Shown one piece after another: positions 18,259-27,095 of a stretch of 54,957 nt of DNA. The DNA comes from Candidatus Chlorohelix allophototropha (GTDB lineage: Bacteria > Chloroflexota > Chloroflexia > Chloroheliales > Chloroheliaceae). The notes below the pieces were generated by a model. The model had not been told where the DNA came from, made no database searches, and saw only the letters and a program-made list of their open reading frames with translations. The position numbers were made by a program, and so were the translations under genes. The stretch lies in the NCBI RefSeq assembly GCF_030389965.1, contig NZ_CP128403.1, positions 1 through 54,957 of the forward strand, in the 5' to 3' direction. The first letter of the stretch is position 1; every line of letters starts with the position of its first letter.

Positions 18259-18468
18259 GACTCAGTTAAAGAATTAGTTGTTAATGGTGCTAACGCACCG
18301 GCGGCGGCAAACTCTTCTCAACAGCTTAATCAGCAACCCCCGCTCTTCCCACCTCCAGAACTTAGTGAATCCAATTCCCCTCCCTCTGCCGAGGATAAAA
18401 GTGTGCCGCCTGCGCCGAAGAAGCAGCGTGTGCCTATCAGCCCGGAAGCGGCTTTCAAGAAGGTTTAG
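18259..18468 (+). pseudogene. C-terminal fragment of an unknown Pro/Ser-rich protein
   Basis: Seventy codons open between TAA at 18256 and TAG at 18466, without a start codon. The translation is V-K-E-L-V-V-N-G-A-N-A-P then a Gln/Pro/Ser-rich linker and P-K-K-Q-R-V-P-I-S-P-E-A-A-F-K-K-V. The protein-like composition amid decayed DNA suggests the tail of a lost gene. Confidence 0.35.
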
Positions 18469-18645
18469 AACATAGGATTACTTTGCACACTAGGCCACGT
18501 CACAGCGTGCTTTTGCACTTTCGTCCTTAATTCCCACATCGAAGAACATTTCATCTGCCCACTAAAGCCTCTAAGACAGCCCACAACGCCAGAGGCAGCA
18601 CAATTGCTATTATTCTATTTAACCGCCCCAATTCGCTTTGTGGCC

Positions 18646-19053
18646 TCACTCGTCCTCTTCAAATTCATCAAAGTGCATCTGTATAGCTTGATGCCACAAG
18701 GTGAGAAACTGCTTAACGCTAAGCTCAACAGTATATTCAACCTTTCTAACCTTTTCAAAAGTTTCAAAAGTTATTCTCATGCCATCCTCATAGCCTGTAA
18801 CTTCGTTGACCTTAAACATACCCGTAAGTTCTATCGTACGTGTTACTTTAGAAACTTGAAAAAAATCTAATCTATCAAGTACAAAACCGTTTTTTACAGG
18901 CGTAACATGACCAATTTTGTAATGATTATTCACCATATACATTAGCTCGTTATAATCCGTCTCATTCTTATAGGTTTCGGGTTCATAGCTACTCACGATA
19001 CGCAGTAGCGTGCTAAAAGTCTTCGGGTTCTTAAATCTAATTCTTTCGGGCAT
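18646..19053 (-). CDS. Hypothetical protein
   Basis: A 135-residue protein with a mixed alpha/beta pattern, no Cys, no membrane segment and an acidic end (F-D-E-F-E-E-D-E). No family recognised. AGAGGAGAG before the ATG supports it as real. It stands alone between decayed DNA (17-18.6 kb) and a 570-bp gap. Confidence 0.6.
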   Translation of the reverse strand: MPERIRFKNPKTFSTLLRIVSSYEPETYKNETDYNELMYMVNNHYKIGHVTPVKNGFVLDRLDFFQVSKVTRTIELTGMFKVNEVTGYEDGMRITFETFEKVRKVEYTVELSVKQFLTLWHQAIQMHFDEFEEDE

Positions 19054-19628
19054 CTGTTTCTCTCCTCTGTTACTTGTGAAGTTTTTGCTAAAGTCTTTTT
19101 TGTCCCAGGCAAACTTAAGAAACCCACCCTTGACTGGTAGCGCCCGTTGGAACGGATACTATCCGGTCATAGGGTAGGCTAACGAACTGTGGCAGAAACA
19201 GAAAAAGCAGTTACCCAAGAGTATCCAGAGCCATGGGTAATACTCCAATAGCCACAAGGGCTATGGGATACCACTCAAAACTTTGAATAATATCAGGATA
19301 AGCTGCCGGAAGAGGAGTTACGCTCTGTGAAAAACAGAACGTGGTGTGATAAAATCGCGACAGCCCTATCCTGCCAGAACCAGGAATGGGTTAGTGGTGC
19401 GCCGATGTTACTAGCATCTGCGTGCCACGCTACTTTTGTTCTATTTGCTCAGTGGTACTTTACAGCCTGACATTTCGCTTGTCAAGAGTCTTGGATTTAC
19501 CCCCAATCAGCCCAGATTGCATAACCTTGTGTAATGATAATACCTCCAAATACCGCCATGCTGGCGGTATTGTACTACGCAGCTACCGGAAGGGCTTTTC
19601 GTACACAGTTGAGAGAATTTAGTGGCTT
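19054..19628. other. Intergenic region with a strong hairpin
   Basis: No gene seen. The perfect stem AATACCGCCA / TGGCGGTATT with a 3-base loop at 19549-19571 has no T-run on either side and could be a regulatory or protein-binding site. The rest is decayed sequence. Confidence 0.6.
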
Positions 19629-19629
19629 T

Positions 19630-19811
19630 TATACCACGCGCCAATAAGCTGACTACCTCTTTTTGGAGCGGCGCTTCGCGCTTTCGGAATTCTCTTTACT
19701 CCTTACCCCTTTGACCTTTCCCTACCCCTAGTTCTTTGGGTTAGTTAATTTAGAGGAAAGAGCGCCAGAGACTCAGAGTTCAGAGGATTCAGAGTTCAGA
19801 GGGGCGCATAG
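19630..19811 (-). repeat. VR-downstream element, copy next to VR2
   Basis: On the minus strand, about 180 bp right after VR2 is nearly the same as 38645-38828 after VR1. Both share CTCTGAA heptamer repeats, GGCGCTCTT, AATTAACTAACCCAAAGAACT, GGTAAGGAGTAAAGAGAATT, a GCGCGAAGCGC hairpin and AGCTTATTGGC. Known DGRs need structured DNA just downstream of the VR for target recognition, and this may serve that purpose. The first 23 bases are still coding. Confidence 0.8.
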
Positions 19812-22632
19812 AGGACGACACCACCACCCGAAAACCAAAATAGTCGTAATCGTTGACAGGGTTGAAGTTGACGCGGAACACACAGGACGCAATAGCTACA
19901 TTGGAGTTGAAAGACCCGCCCCGCAGCACTCGACTATCTCCGCTACCATCCACCACCACTTCCGAAGGCTTCCCATACTTGTTCAAGCACCACTCCCACA
20001 AGTTTCCGCTCATATCCAACGCCCCGCATTTCGCCGCCCCTTGCGGGTACATGCCCACGCCCACCGCCCGGTTCAGCCCCGCCTCTGCGGTATTGGCATA
20101 GCCTTCTCGCCACTCCTCGCCCCATGGGTACTCCCGCGCTTCCGCGCCCCCCTGCGCCGCCCACTGCCATTCCCATTCCGTAGGCAGCCGTATCTGCGCG
20201 TTTTCACCTACTACTAAAAGCTTGCCCTGAGAATCGCCCACATCCGGAAATTGCCAGCCCCTATACCGCTTATTCAACCACCGCCCATATGCTACGCTCT
20301 GATACCACGAGATAGTATCGCGCGGGTTGTTCCACGCTTTGGTGCGCGGTTCATCCAGCTGGTAATCCTTGGGAAAGCCTTGCCACCACTCCCGGTTCTG
20401 GTAGCCGTCCGCCGCTTTCACAAACGCCTCATACTGGGCATAGGTTATCTGGTATTGCCCGATGTAAAACGGCGCTACCTTGAAACTCTCCTTCTCTATT
20501 TCCAGCTTCCCGCCCGGCGCTACCGCCATCCACGCTATCTCCGGCGTGCCGTCTTCTCGCACTCCTATCCCCCTCCGCGTGTCCCCGATTACACTCAATC
20601 TTCGCCCTATCTCATCCCGGCGCAGATGGCTGGTTCGCAACAGATTTGTTTCTCGCAGCAATCGCTCCTGCTCAGGCTCAATGAAATCTTCTTCGAGCGG
20701 GTTAGGTTTCCATTTCAACCGTTCCTGCATCGCATATACCATCAACAACCGCTCCTGTGACCAGCGCCACGCCTCCGGTTTGCCCTGCCACACCCAGTCT
20801 GCCGCTCCGTTCTGCACCTGCCGCCTCAGAATCAGGTCATCTTGGTATTCCTCTATCCATTTCTGCAACCGCCCCCAACTCCTGAACAAAGTCTCGTGCG
20901 CTACCTCAACCTGAGTTTCGTCCTTCACCAGCAACCGCGCCTGCGTAAAAGCCTCCACCAGCGCCAATTCCTCTGCCCCAAAACAGTCGTGCCGTACCCG
21001 CTGCCGCGTTGCCGCAAACTGTCCTTTCACTTCTTCCACTGTCACCAGTTCCCGGAATACCTGCCCCAACAACCGTGTTTTTCCCGCTTCCTCGCCCGGT
21101 AGCTTCTCGAAAACTTGCTCTGCCCTCTTCCCAATTGCCCCTTCTACCTTTCCTAACGCCTCGTAATCCGCATAGGTCAGGCGGTTGTCCCCTCGCGTCA
21201 TCGCTATCTTGTACAACTCATCCAAAAGATATGCCAACAATGCCAGCGAGCCTGCCTCACTCCCGGTGTCTCGTAAAATCAGTGAGGGTAGTCCTCGTTC
21301 AAATTCCAGAGTCGCCATTTCCGCCGGGCGTTCTATCATCTGCAACAATGCACCCGGATTTGGCGCAGACAGGTAGAAAGTACCCTTGTTCAACAGTTCA
21401 GCCAGTATGGGATTTTCGATGGCGCGATGTACAAAGTCGTGCCTTATTGTTACCAACACCCGCATGCTGGGATGCTCCGCCAATTCGCTTAGCATCTGAA
21501 TAAAAGGTTCAATCGTATCTTTCTGTGACAGCGTAAACAATTCCTCGAATTGGTCTATGAACAGCAGCACTTCCGCCCATTCCGGTGCTTTGGCGCTCTC
21601 CAGTGCGGTATTGAGCAGCTTACCTAACGTTGCCGGATTGCGGGTTATTTCTTCCACGAAGGCTTGCTTGTCCTTGGGCAAGGGCGCAAAGCTCTTGTTG
21701 ATGCCATCGAATAAAGCATCAAACGGCTCTTTTCCCGGCGTGAACTGCACCACCCGCCAGTCCTTGCTACCCGGAATAGCGTTCGTTTCCAGTCGTGGCA
21801 ATAGCCCTGCCCCCACCAGCGATGATTTCCCACTCCCAGATGCCCCCACCACCGCTACAAAGCGGCTCTCCACCACCTTCCGCACCAACGCATCGGTTTC
21901 CGCTTCTCGCCCGAAGAAGATGGGCGCATCGGTTCTCTTGAAGGAACGTAGTCCCGGAAAGGGCGAGCCTTCCCACTTCTTAGTGGCTATAATCTGCGTT
22001 TCAGGTGCAAGATTTGGGGATAGAATTGACAGTGGCTGAGCAGCCTGACGTTCCAGCAGTTTCAGCACGGTACTTTCGAGGTCGGTTTCAAATTGTTTCT
22101 TGAAGTCGGCAGGACTCTTGTATTTGTTGACCCCGCGCCGGATTTGTCCGGTAGCGGAATCATAGAACAGGTCGCTCTTGAAAAAACTCTTTACCTTCTT
22201 ATCTTGGGCGATACCTTCATCATCGTCAGAATCAAACAGCTTTTTCTCGGTGCGGCGATAGATGAGTGGGTAGGTCTGGGGATTGTTCAGCGCGTTCAGC
22301 AGTTCGTAATGAGTACCGGAAAGATAATCTACTCCTTTATAACTAAAAGGGGTACCCATCCTCGACCACAATATCACCACCACAATGTCACATTCAGAGG
22401 GTTTGGGTAGCCCAGCGTCAATCGCTTCTTGCGGAGTCATTCTGGCATCCATCGGCACACCTGCACCCGGCTTGTCCCATGCCACCGGACGGAAACTCAG
22501 TTTTTCACGGAACACAGGGCGGTTCAGCAGCCATTCCAGCACTTCCAGCACAGCTTGTCGTTCTTCTGGCACATCGCCGGGTGAGGATACGAACACTCTG
22601 AAAAGAGGTGGTGGTGGTAACTTTTCTGGCAT
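19789..22632 (-). CDS. DUF4062 - nSTAND1 NTPase - FGE-sulfatase protein, DGR target
   Basis: A 947-residue signalling NTPase. Residues 8-100 are DUF4062 (L-F-R-V-F-V-S-S-P-G-D-V-P-E-E-R, a TIR-like fold). The nSTAND1 module opens with W-E-G-S-P-F-P-G-L-R-S-F and has Walker A G-A-S-G-S-G-K-S-S with K269, then Walker B L-L-F-I-D-Q-F-E-E-L-F. A winged helix/linker region follows, then a C-terminal FGE-sulfatase domain (about 690-947) with L-P-T-E-W-E-W-Q-W-A and D-M-S-G-N-L-W-E-W-C. Residues 903-941 are encoded by variable repeat 2. Likely a ligand-sensing, ATP-switched conflict protein. The ATG at 22632 follows GGAGAAGG. It is a tandem paralogue of the gene at 22881. Confidence 0.9.
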   Translation of the reverse strand: MPEKLPPPPLFRVFVSSPGDVPEERQAVLEVLEWLLNRPVFREKLSFRPVAWDKPGAGVPMDARMTPQEAIDAGLPKPSECDIVVVILWSRMGTPFSYKGVDYLSGTHYELLNALNNPQTYPLIYRRTEKKLFDSDDDEGIAQDKKVKSFFKSDLFYDSATGQIRRGVNKYKSPADFKKQFETDLESTVLKLLERQAAQPLSILSPNLAPETQIIATKKWEGSPFPGLRSFKRTDAPIFFGREAETDALVRKVVESRFVAVVGASGSGKSSLVGAGLLPRLETNAIPGSKDWRVVQFTPGKEPFDALFDGINKSFAPLPKDKQAFVEEITRNPATLGKLLNTALESAKAPEWAEVLLFIDQFEELFTLSQKDTIEPFIQMLSELAEHPSMRVLVTIRHDFVHRAIENPILAELLNKGTFYLSAPNPGALLQMIERPAEMATLEFERGLPSLILRDTGSEAGSLALLAYLLDELYKIAMTRGDNRLTYADYEALGKVEGAIGKRAEQVFEKLPGEEAGKTRLLGQVFRELVTVEEVKGQFAATRQRVRHDCFGAEELALVEAFTQARLLVKDETQVEVAHETLFRSWGRLQKWIEEYQDDLILRRQVQNGAADWVWQGKPEAWRWSQERLLMVYAMQERLKWKPNPLEEDFIEPEQERLLRETNLLRTSHLRRDEIGRRLSVIGDTRRGIGVREDGTPEIAWMAVAPGGKLEIEKESFKVAPFYIGQYQITYAQYEAFVKAADGYQNREWWQGFPKDYQLDEPRTKAWNNPRDTISWYQSVAYGRWLNKRYRGWQFPDVGDSQGKLLVVGENAQIRLPTEWEWQWAAQGGAEAREYPWGEEWREGYANTAEAGLNRAVGVGMYPQGAAKCGALDMSGNLWEWCLNKYGKPSEVVVDGSGDSRVLRGGSFNSNVAIASCVFRVNFNPVNDYDYFGFRVVVSSSMRPSEL
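19812..19926 (-). repeat. DGR variable repeat 2 (VR2)
   Basis: 115 bp, gap-free against the template at 38873-38987. Of 21 differences, 15 fall on template adenines. The frame gives G-G-S-F-N-S-N-V-A-I-A-S-C-V-F-R and then V-N-F-N-P-V-N-D-Y-D-Y-F-G-F-R. The first 21 bases are identical to the template. Confidence 0.88.
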
Positions 22633-22678
22633 CAACCTTCTCCAATGTAAAGTTTAGTGGTAACGCAACTGCGGTTTA

Positions 22679-22684
22679 ATTATA
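22679..22684 (-). promoter_or_regulatory. -10 box TATAAT of the first nSTAND gene
   Basis: Perfect TATAAT on the minus strand 47 bases before the ATG, inside a roughly 70-bp stretch that is conserved upstream of both nSTAND paralogues (compare 25822). The -35 region is weak. Confidence 0.5.
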
Positions 22685-22737
22685 GCGCACGCTCAAAGCC
22701 TTTTCCATTTCGCCTTAGCCAAGCCGCTCCTGCAAGA

Positions 22738-22777
22738 ACGCCAGAGGCTCAGAATTCAGAGATTTCAGAGTACCGCC
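22738..22777 (-). repeat. Displaced fragment of the VR-downstream element
   Basis: The minus strand reads ACTCTGAAATCTCTGAATTCTG then AGCCTCTGGCG, matching the start of the element that directly follows VR1 and VR2. Here it is separated from VR3 by the MITE 22791-22931, so it is the original VR3 downstream region pushed away. The rest of the element is not recognisable. Confidence 0.65.
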
Positions 22778-22790
22778 TACACAACATCAG

Positions 22791-22931
22791 ACTAGCTCAC
22801 AACATACTTTACATATATCTTCACCAGCGTTTGCCGAAAATAGCATGTTTTTGAGGCTAATAAAATTGTTTTTAGCTCAGTTATTCGGCAAATAGTACTG
22901 AAGGAATGTGTAAAGCATCATATGAGCTAGT
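22791..22931. mobile_element. 141-bp MITE inserted at the 3' boundary of VR3
   Basis: Ends: ACTAGCTCACAACATACTTT at 22791 and the reverse complement ACTAGCTCATATGATGCTTT at 22931, imperfect inverted repeats that extend inward about 50 bp through TTTGCCGAA / TTCGGCAAA. ACACAACA occurs just outside both ends (22779-22786 and 22935-22942), a possible target duplication. The insertion replaces the end of the FGE gene with 16 codons from the element. Confidence 0.75.
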
Positions 22932-25775
22932 TTCACACAACACCACCCGAAAACCGAAACCGCTGAGACCGCTGTCCGCGCCGCTGCTACCGCGGTACAC
23001 ACAGGACGCAAGGGCAAGAGTGCTGCCGAAAGAGCCACCTCGCACCACTCGAGAGTCGTCACTATCGTCCACCGCCACTTCCTCCGGCTTCTGGTACTTG
23101 TTCAAGCACCACTCGCGCAAGTTCCCGCTCATATCTAACGCCCCGCATTTCGCCGCTCCCTGCGGATACATTCCCACTGCCGTTACTCGGTTCAAGCCCG
23201 CTCCCTCGGTATTAGCGTAACCCTCTTGCCACCCACCCCACGGGTATTTGCGTTCTTCCTCGCCACCTTGCGCTGCCCACTGCCACTCCCACTCGGTCGG
23301 CAGCCGTATCTGCGCGTTTCCTCCCACCACTAAAGGCTTGCTCCCACCGCCCGGTTGTGCCAATTCCAGACCGCGCAGACGACTATTCACCCAGCGCGTA
23401 AACGCCACGCTCTGATACCACGAAATAGTATCGCGTGGGTAGTTCGTCAAGCGGGTACTTTGGTTGCGTAACTCTTGAGGCTGGTATTTCTTCGGAAAGC
23501 CCTGCCACCACTCCGGGTTCTGATATCCGCCCGGTGCTTGTACGAAAGCCCTGTACTGAGCATAGGTTACTTGGTATTGAGCAATATAGAAAGGTTCTAC
23601 CTTGAAACTTTCTTTTTTGTATTCTATTTTCACTTCCCCACCCGGCGCAACGGGCAGCCACACTATAGCGGGTGTGCCATCTTCCCGCACACCCACTCCC
23701 TGCCGCGTGTCGCCTATAACCCCCAACCGCCGCCCAATCTCATCTCGGCGGTCGTGTGTGGTAGTCAGCTTGTCTTTTTCCCGCAAAAGTCGCGCCTGTT
23801 CCGGCTCGATGAAGGCAAGCTCGGTTGCTTCCGGGGTCCACTCCAACCGTTTCTGCATCGCATACACTGGCTCTAGCCGTTCGTTCAGCCACAACCACGA
23901 GTCGGGTTTGCCCCGCCTTGCCCACTCCGCCGCTCCGTTCTGCACCTGCCGCCGCAGTAGCAAATCATCCCGATAATCCTCTATCCATTTTTTCAACTGC
24001 TCCCAGCTTCGGAACAACTCTTCGTGCGCTACTTCCACCTGCGCTTTGTCCATTACCAGCAATCGTGCTTTGGTAAATGCCTCTACCAGCGCCATTTCCT
24101 CTGCCCCAAAACGGTCATACCCGGCGCGTTGGCGGGTGGCAGTGCCGCGCTCATCCACCTCCACCAGTTCCCGGAAGACCTGACCCAGCAACTGCTTTTT
24201 GGCTTCTTCCTGGCCCGGCAACTTCTCGAAAGTCTGCTCCGCTCGCCTGCCGATTGCGCCCTTTACTCCACCCAGCGCGTTGTAATCCGCATAAGTCAGG
24301 CAACGGTCGTGTCGGGTGTCTGCAACCTTATACAGTTCGTCCAGCAGGTACGCCAGCAACGCCAACGAACCCGCATCGCTGCCCATATCATGCAATATAT
24401 CGGCGCGTAGTCCGGGCGCAAATTCCAGCGCGGCTATTTCCGCCGGACGCTCAATCATCAGAGACAAAGCAGCATGGGTGGGCGCAGAGAGATAAAATGT
24501 ACCCTGATTGAGTAACTCCGCCAGCAGGGGGTTTTCAACGGCGCGATGCACAAAGTCATGGCGTATTGTAACCACCACCCGTAAGCGAGGCTGCTCAGCC
24601 AAGGCGCTTAACATCCGGGCAAAGGGTTCCACCGAATCTTTCTGTGTCGGAGCAAACAGTTCCTCGAACTGGTCAATGAACAGCAATATCTCCGCCCATT
24701 CCGGCTTATCCGCCAGCACCCGTAGCAACTGCTTTACAGCTTCCTGTGGCGATTGCACTAACTTCTGCGCCAACGGGTGAGGCTCTTCGTCCAACAGCGG
24801 GGCAAGCTTCACCGCCAGCGCCAGAAAGGGGTCATTGCCCAGCTCTCCGGGTGTAAAGCGCAACCCGTTCCAACCCTTGCCCTGCTCATAATCGGGCAGC
24901 AACCAGTCCTTACTTCCGGTATCGGCATCACTGATAGCGTTCGCGGCTAAGCGAGGCAACAAGCCTGCTCCCACCAACGATGATTTGCCGCTGCCCGATG
25001 CGCCCACCACTGCCACGAAGCGGCTCTCTTTTACCCGCTTGACCAGTGCATCGGTTTCCGTCTCACGTCCGAAGAAGATGGGGGTATCGGCTCGCCGGAA
25101 AGCGCGTAAGCCGGGAAAGGGCGAACCTTCCCACTTTTTAGTGGTGATGACAGGCTCATTCGGCTTTATAACAGGCGCAACCGGACGCTCAGGCGGACGC
25201 TCCAACAAGCGTTTTACGATGTCTTCTAGGTCGGTCTCAAATTCTTTTTTGAACTTAGCAGGGCTGGCGTATTTTTTCACGCTGCGCCGAATTTGTCTGA
25301 TGGCGGGATTTTTGAACAATTCACTGTCGAAGAAGTTTTGTACCTTCTTGTATTGCGCTATGCCTTCATCATCGTCAGCCTCAAATAGCTTTTTCTCGTC
25401 ACGGCGGTAGATTAGTGTAAAGGTCTGGGGGTTGCTTAGGGCATCTAGCAGTTCGTAATGAGTGCCGGAGAGGTAATCCACCCCATCGTTATGCTTATAA
25501 GGCGTTCCCATTCGCGACCACAGAATTACCACCACAATGTCGCATTCAGAGGGTTTGGGTAGCCCGGCGTTAATCGCTTCCTGTGGAGACATATTGGCAG
25601 GCATAGCCGTACCAGCTCCTGGCTTGTCCCATGCCACCACTCGAAAGTTCACCTTTTCACGTAAAAGGGGACGGTTGGGCAGACCCTCCACTACTTCCAG
25701 TACAGCCTGTCGTTCTTCCGGCACATCTCCGGGTGAGGATACAAATACTCTGAAAAGAGGTGGGTTTTCTGGCAT
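22881..25775 (-). CDS. DUF4062 - nSTAND1 NTPase - FGE-sulfatase protein, paralogue with MITE-derived tail
   Basis: A 964-residue paralogue of the protein at 19789 with the same order: DUF4062 (5-105), nSTAND1 with Walker A G-A-S-G-S-G-K-S-S (K264) and L-L-F-I-D-Q-F-E-E-L-F, linker, then FGE-sulfatase (about 700-947). Variable repeat 3 encodes residues 911-947. The last 17 residues are E then T-S-S-Y-D-A-L-H-I-P-S-V-L-F-A-E, read from the MITE. The ATG at 25775 is preferred over 25781 because GGAGA lies 7 bases before it. The promoter region is duplicated together with the gene, so the pair arose by tandem duplication of the whole unit. Confidence 0.9.
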   Translation of the reverse strand: MPENPPLFRVFVSSPGDVPEERQAVLEVVEGLPNRPLLREKVNFRVVAWDKPGAGTAMPANMSPQEAINAGLPKPSECDIVVVILWSRMGTPYKHNDGVDYLSGTHYELLDALSNPQTFTLIYRRDEKKLFEADDDEGIAQYKKVQNFFDSELFKNPAIRQIRRSVKKYASPAKFKKEFETDLEDIVKRLLERPPERPVAPVIKPNEPVITTKKWEGSPFPGLRAFRRADTPIFFGRETETDALVKRVKESRFVAVVGASGSGKSSLVGAGLLPRLAANAISDADTGSKDWLLPDYEQGKGWNGLRFTPGELGNDPFLALAVKLAPLLDEEPHPLAQKLVQSPQEAVKQLLRVLADKPEWAEILLFIDQFEELFAPTQKDSVEPFARMLSALAEQPRLRVVVTIRHDFVHRAVENPLLAELLNQGTFYLSAPTHAALSLMIERPAEIAALEFAPGLRADILHDMGSDAGSLALLAYLLDELYKVADTRHDRCLTYADYNALGGVKGAIGRRAEQTFEKLPGQEEAKKQLLGQVFRELVEVDERGTATRQRAGYDRFGAEEMALVEAFTKARLLVMDKAQVEVAHEELFRSWEQLKKWIEDYRDDLLLRRQVQNGAAEWARRGKPDSWLWLNERLEPVYAMQKRLEWTPEATELAFIEPEQARLLREKDKLTTTHDRRDEIGRRLGVIGDTRQGVGVREDGTPAIVWLPVAPGGEVKIEYKKESFKVEPFYIAQYQVTYAQYRAFVQAPGGYQNPEWWQGFPKKYQPQELRNQSTRLTNYPRDTISWYQSVAFTRWVNSRLRGLELAQPGGGSKPLVVGGNAQIRLPTEWEWQWAAQGGEEERKYPWGGWQEGYANTEGAGLNRVTAVGMYPQGAAKCGALDMSGNLREWCLNKYQKPEEVAVDDSDDSRVVRGGSFGSTLALASCVYRGSSGADSGLSGFGFRVVLCETSSYDALHIPSVLFAE
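22931..23045 (-). repeat. DGR variable repeat 3 (VR3), degenerate
   Basis: Gap-free alignment to the template, with 23 changes at template adenines but also about 14 at other bases plus a lost end (template TCC reads GAA, then the MITE starts). It gives G-G-S-F-G-S-T-L-A-L-A-S-C-V-Y-R. The excess of non-adenine changes suggests it has not been rewritten for a long time. Confidence 0.75.
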
Positions 25776-25821
25776 TAACATTCTCCAGCATGAAGTTTAG
25801 CTGTAACGCAACTGCGGTTTA

Positions 25822-25827
25822 ATTATA
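25822..25827 (-). promoter_or_regulatory. -10 box TATAAT of the second nSTAND gene
   Basis: TATAAT on the minus strand in the same context (GCGCTATAATTAAACCGCAG on minus) as at 22679, 47 bases before the ATG. Confidence 0.5.
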
Positions 25828-25889
25828 GCGCAAGCTCAAAGTCTTTTCTACTACTCCAAACGCCTTTATCAGCTTGCCAGCAAAGTAAA

Positions 25890-26837
25890 CTAAAGCTGTG
25901 GTGCGTAACCATGCGTTTCCGGTACAAACTGCCCTCTGTCCTCTCCTAGCAACGGCGTTTCCGTAACCCTTGCCCTCGTCAGGTAGGCGTATTTGCCGGT
26001 GGTGTACTTGGAAAAATCTATAGCCGTTGGACTCTTAGATTGGCTCTTACGCGCTAGGCTCTCTTTGACCGGCTTGCTCTCCTTTGCGGGCATCGGCTCA
26101 GCCTCGTTCAGCAGCATATAGCGAATATAACCGGGGGGGTTGTGGATACCGGATACTTGGCTTGCCTGTACTATGCGCCTGACATACTCAACACCCCGAT
26201 TCTTGCTGGTCACGAATACTGCTAACTCTTGGATAAGGCTTTCTGACAAACCGGAGGGTGCCAATAAAGCTCTAATCTCACTCGTTTCCTCTGTGGGGTC
26301 AGGAAACGAAACTTCCGGTAAAGGAGTGGCATACTCTGGTTGAGTGTCTTCGATTTCGCTAAAAGCGATTTCAGAAAGTGGCTCTTCACACACATGTTTT
26401 AAATCATATATATCAGCGGAAGTATATTTCCTATCCCCCCGGCATTTTTCTTCCTCACCCCGGAAATATATTTCCGGTTGTACAACCCTTAGTGGTTGCT
26501 TCTTCACCCTATGCTTATCCACGTAATAGGTGTTGGTAGCGCCGGTGTGATGTGCCACCGTTATCAGCCCTTCGTCTGTTAGTTCTTTCAACAGGTCGCG
26601 TACCCGTCTTTCAGTGATGTGCATTTCCTCCGCCAGACGAGCCTGAGAGGGCCATGCACAGGATTTAGCGCCGCAGTAAGCCATCAGCACCAAATAAAGC
26701 TTGAGAGCTGCCGGAGTGATATTCGGGTTCGCAATTATATTGACCGGAATTTGTACAAAGTGTTCTGATTGAGAAGAGGTCGGTTCAAAAGTATCCTCAG
26801 CGTCAGACTGAGCCTGTATTTTCTGTGAAAAAGGCAT
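25890..26837 (-). CDS. Winged-helix plasmid replication initiator-like protein (RepA-like)
   Basis: A 315-residue protein. Residues about 28-110 form a winged helix like plasmid initiators and DnaD-like/helix_turn_helix_36 proteins: I-T-P-A-A-L-K-L-Y-L-V-L-M-A-Y-C-G then W-P-S-Q-A-R-L-A-E-E-M-H-I-T-E-R-R-V-R-D-L-L-K-E-L. The middle is acidic and the C-terminal half has a DnaD-like helical segment ending L-N-E-A. Next to parA and a small partner gene, it is the best candidate for the active initiator now that the CyRepA1 gene is broken. AAGGAGAA precedes the ATG. A divergent promoter and terminator pair in its leader suggest antisense RNA control. Confidence 0.7.
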   Translation of the reverse strand: MPFSQKIQAQSDAEDTFEPTSSQSEHFVQIPVNIIANPNITPAALKLYLVLMAYCGAKSCAWPSQARLAEEMHITERRVRDLLKELTDEGLITVAHHTGATNTYYVDKHRVKKQPLRVVQPEIYFRGEEEKCRGDRKYTSADIYDLKHVCEEPLSEIAFSEIEDTQPEYATPLPEVSFPDPTEETSEIRALLAPSGLSESLIQELAVFVTSKNRGVEYVRRIVQASQVSGIHNPPGYIRYMLLNEAEPMPAKESKPVKESLARKSQSKSPTAIDFSKYTTGKYAYLTRARVTETPLLGEDRGQFVPETHGYAPQL

Positions 26838-26856
26838 AAAAAATTCTCCTTAGCTC

Positions 26857-26886
26857 TTGACATTGGAGAACCCCTTATGCTATCCT
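26857..26886 (+). promoter_or_regulatory. Promoter firing against the rep leader
   Basis: -35 TTGACA at 26857-26862, 18-base spacer, -10 TATCCT at 26881-26886, on the plus strand, opposite to the rep gene that starts at 26837. Confidence 0.5.
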
Positions 26887-26892
26887 CCTAAT

Positions 26893-27040
26893 GTCACTAA
26901 TGTGAAAAGCATTAGAAAGAAAATAAAGTTCTCCCTGTGAGGGCTATGACTTGTTTGGAAATCCCCAGTGCTTGCAGGCGTGGAGGGGATTTTCTGTTTT
27001 TATAGAGTTTTTAGAGTCCGGTCACTGACCGACTTTTTTT
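26893..27040 (+). ncRNA. Candidate antisense RNA over the rep leader
   Basis: Predicted from the promoter at 26857-26886 and two downstream plus-strand hairpins: AAATCCCC / GGGGATTT (26959-26992, then TCTGTTTTT) and GTCCGGTC-ACT-GACCGAC (27016-27033, then seven T). No plus-strand gene lies upstream to need these terminators. The RNA of about 110-150 nt would be complementary to the 5' leader of the minus-strand rep mRNA, like copy-number control RNAs of other plasmids. Inference only. Confidence 0.45.
27016..27040 (+). terminator. Rho-independent terminator on the plus strand
   Basis: GC-rich stem GTC(C)GGTC / GACCGAC with a 3-base loop followed by TTTTTTT; would end the candidate antisense RNA. 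Confidence 0.6.
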
Positions 27041-27095
27041 GTTTCTTTCGTTTACATCCTATAGATATAGAAAATAGCGTCACCCAGAATTCTGG

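Noticed and set aside
20251-20760. Long open frames on the plus strand opposite the nSTAND genes (also 21009-21503, 21557-22039, 24024-24511, and minus frames under 35500-38667)
   Set aside because: Mirror images of high-quality coding sequences; no ribosome binding sites, low-complexity Pro/Ser composition and no domain.
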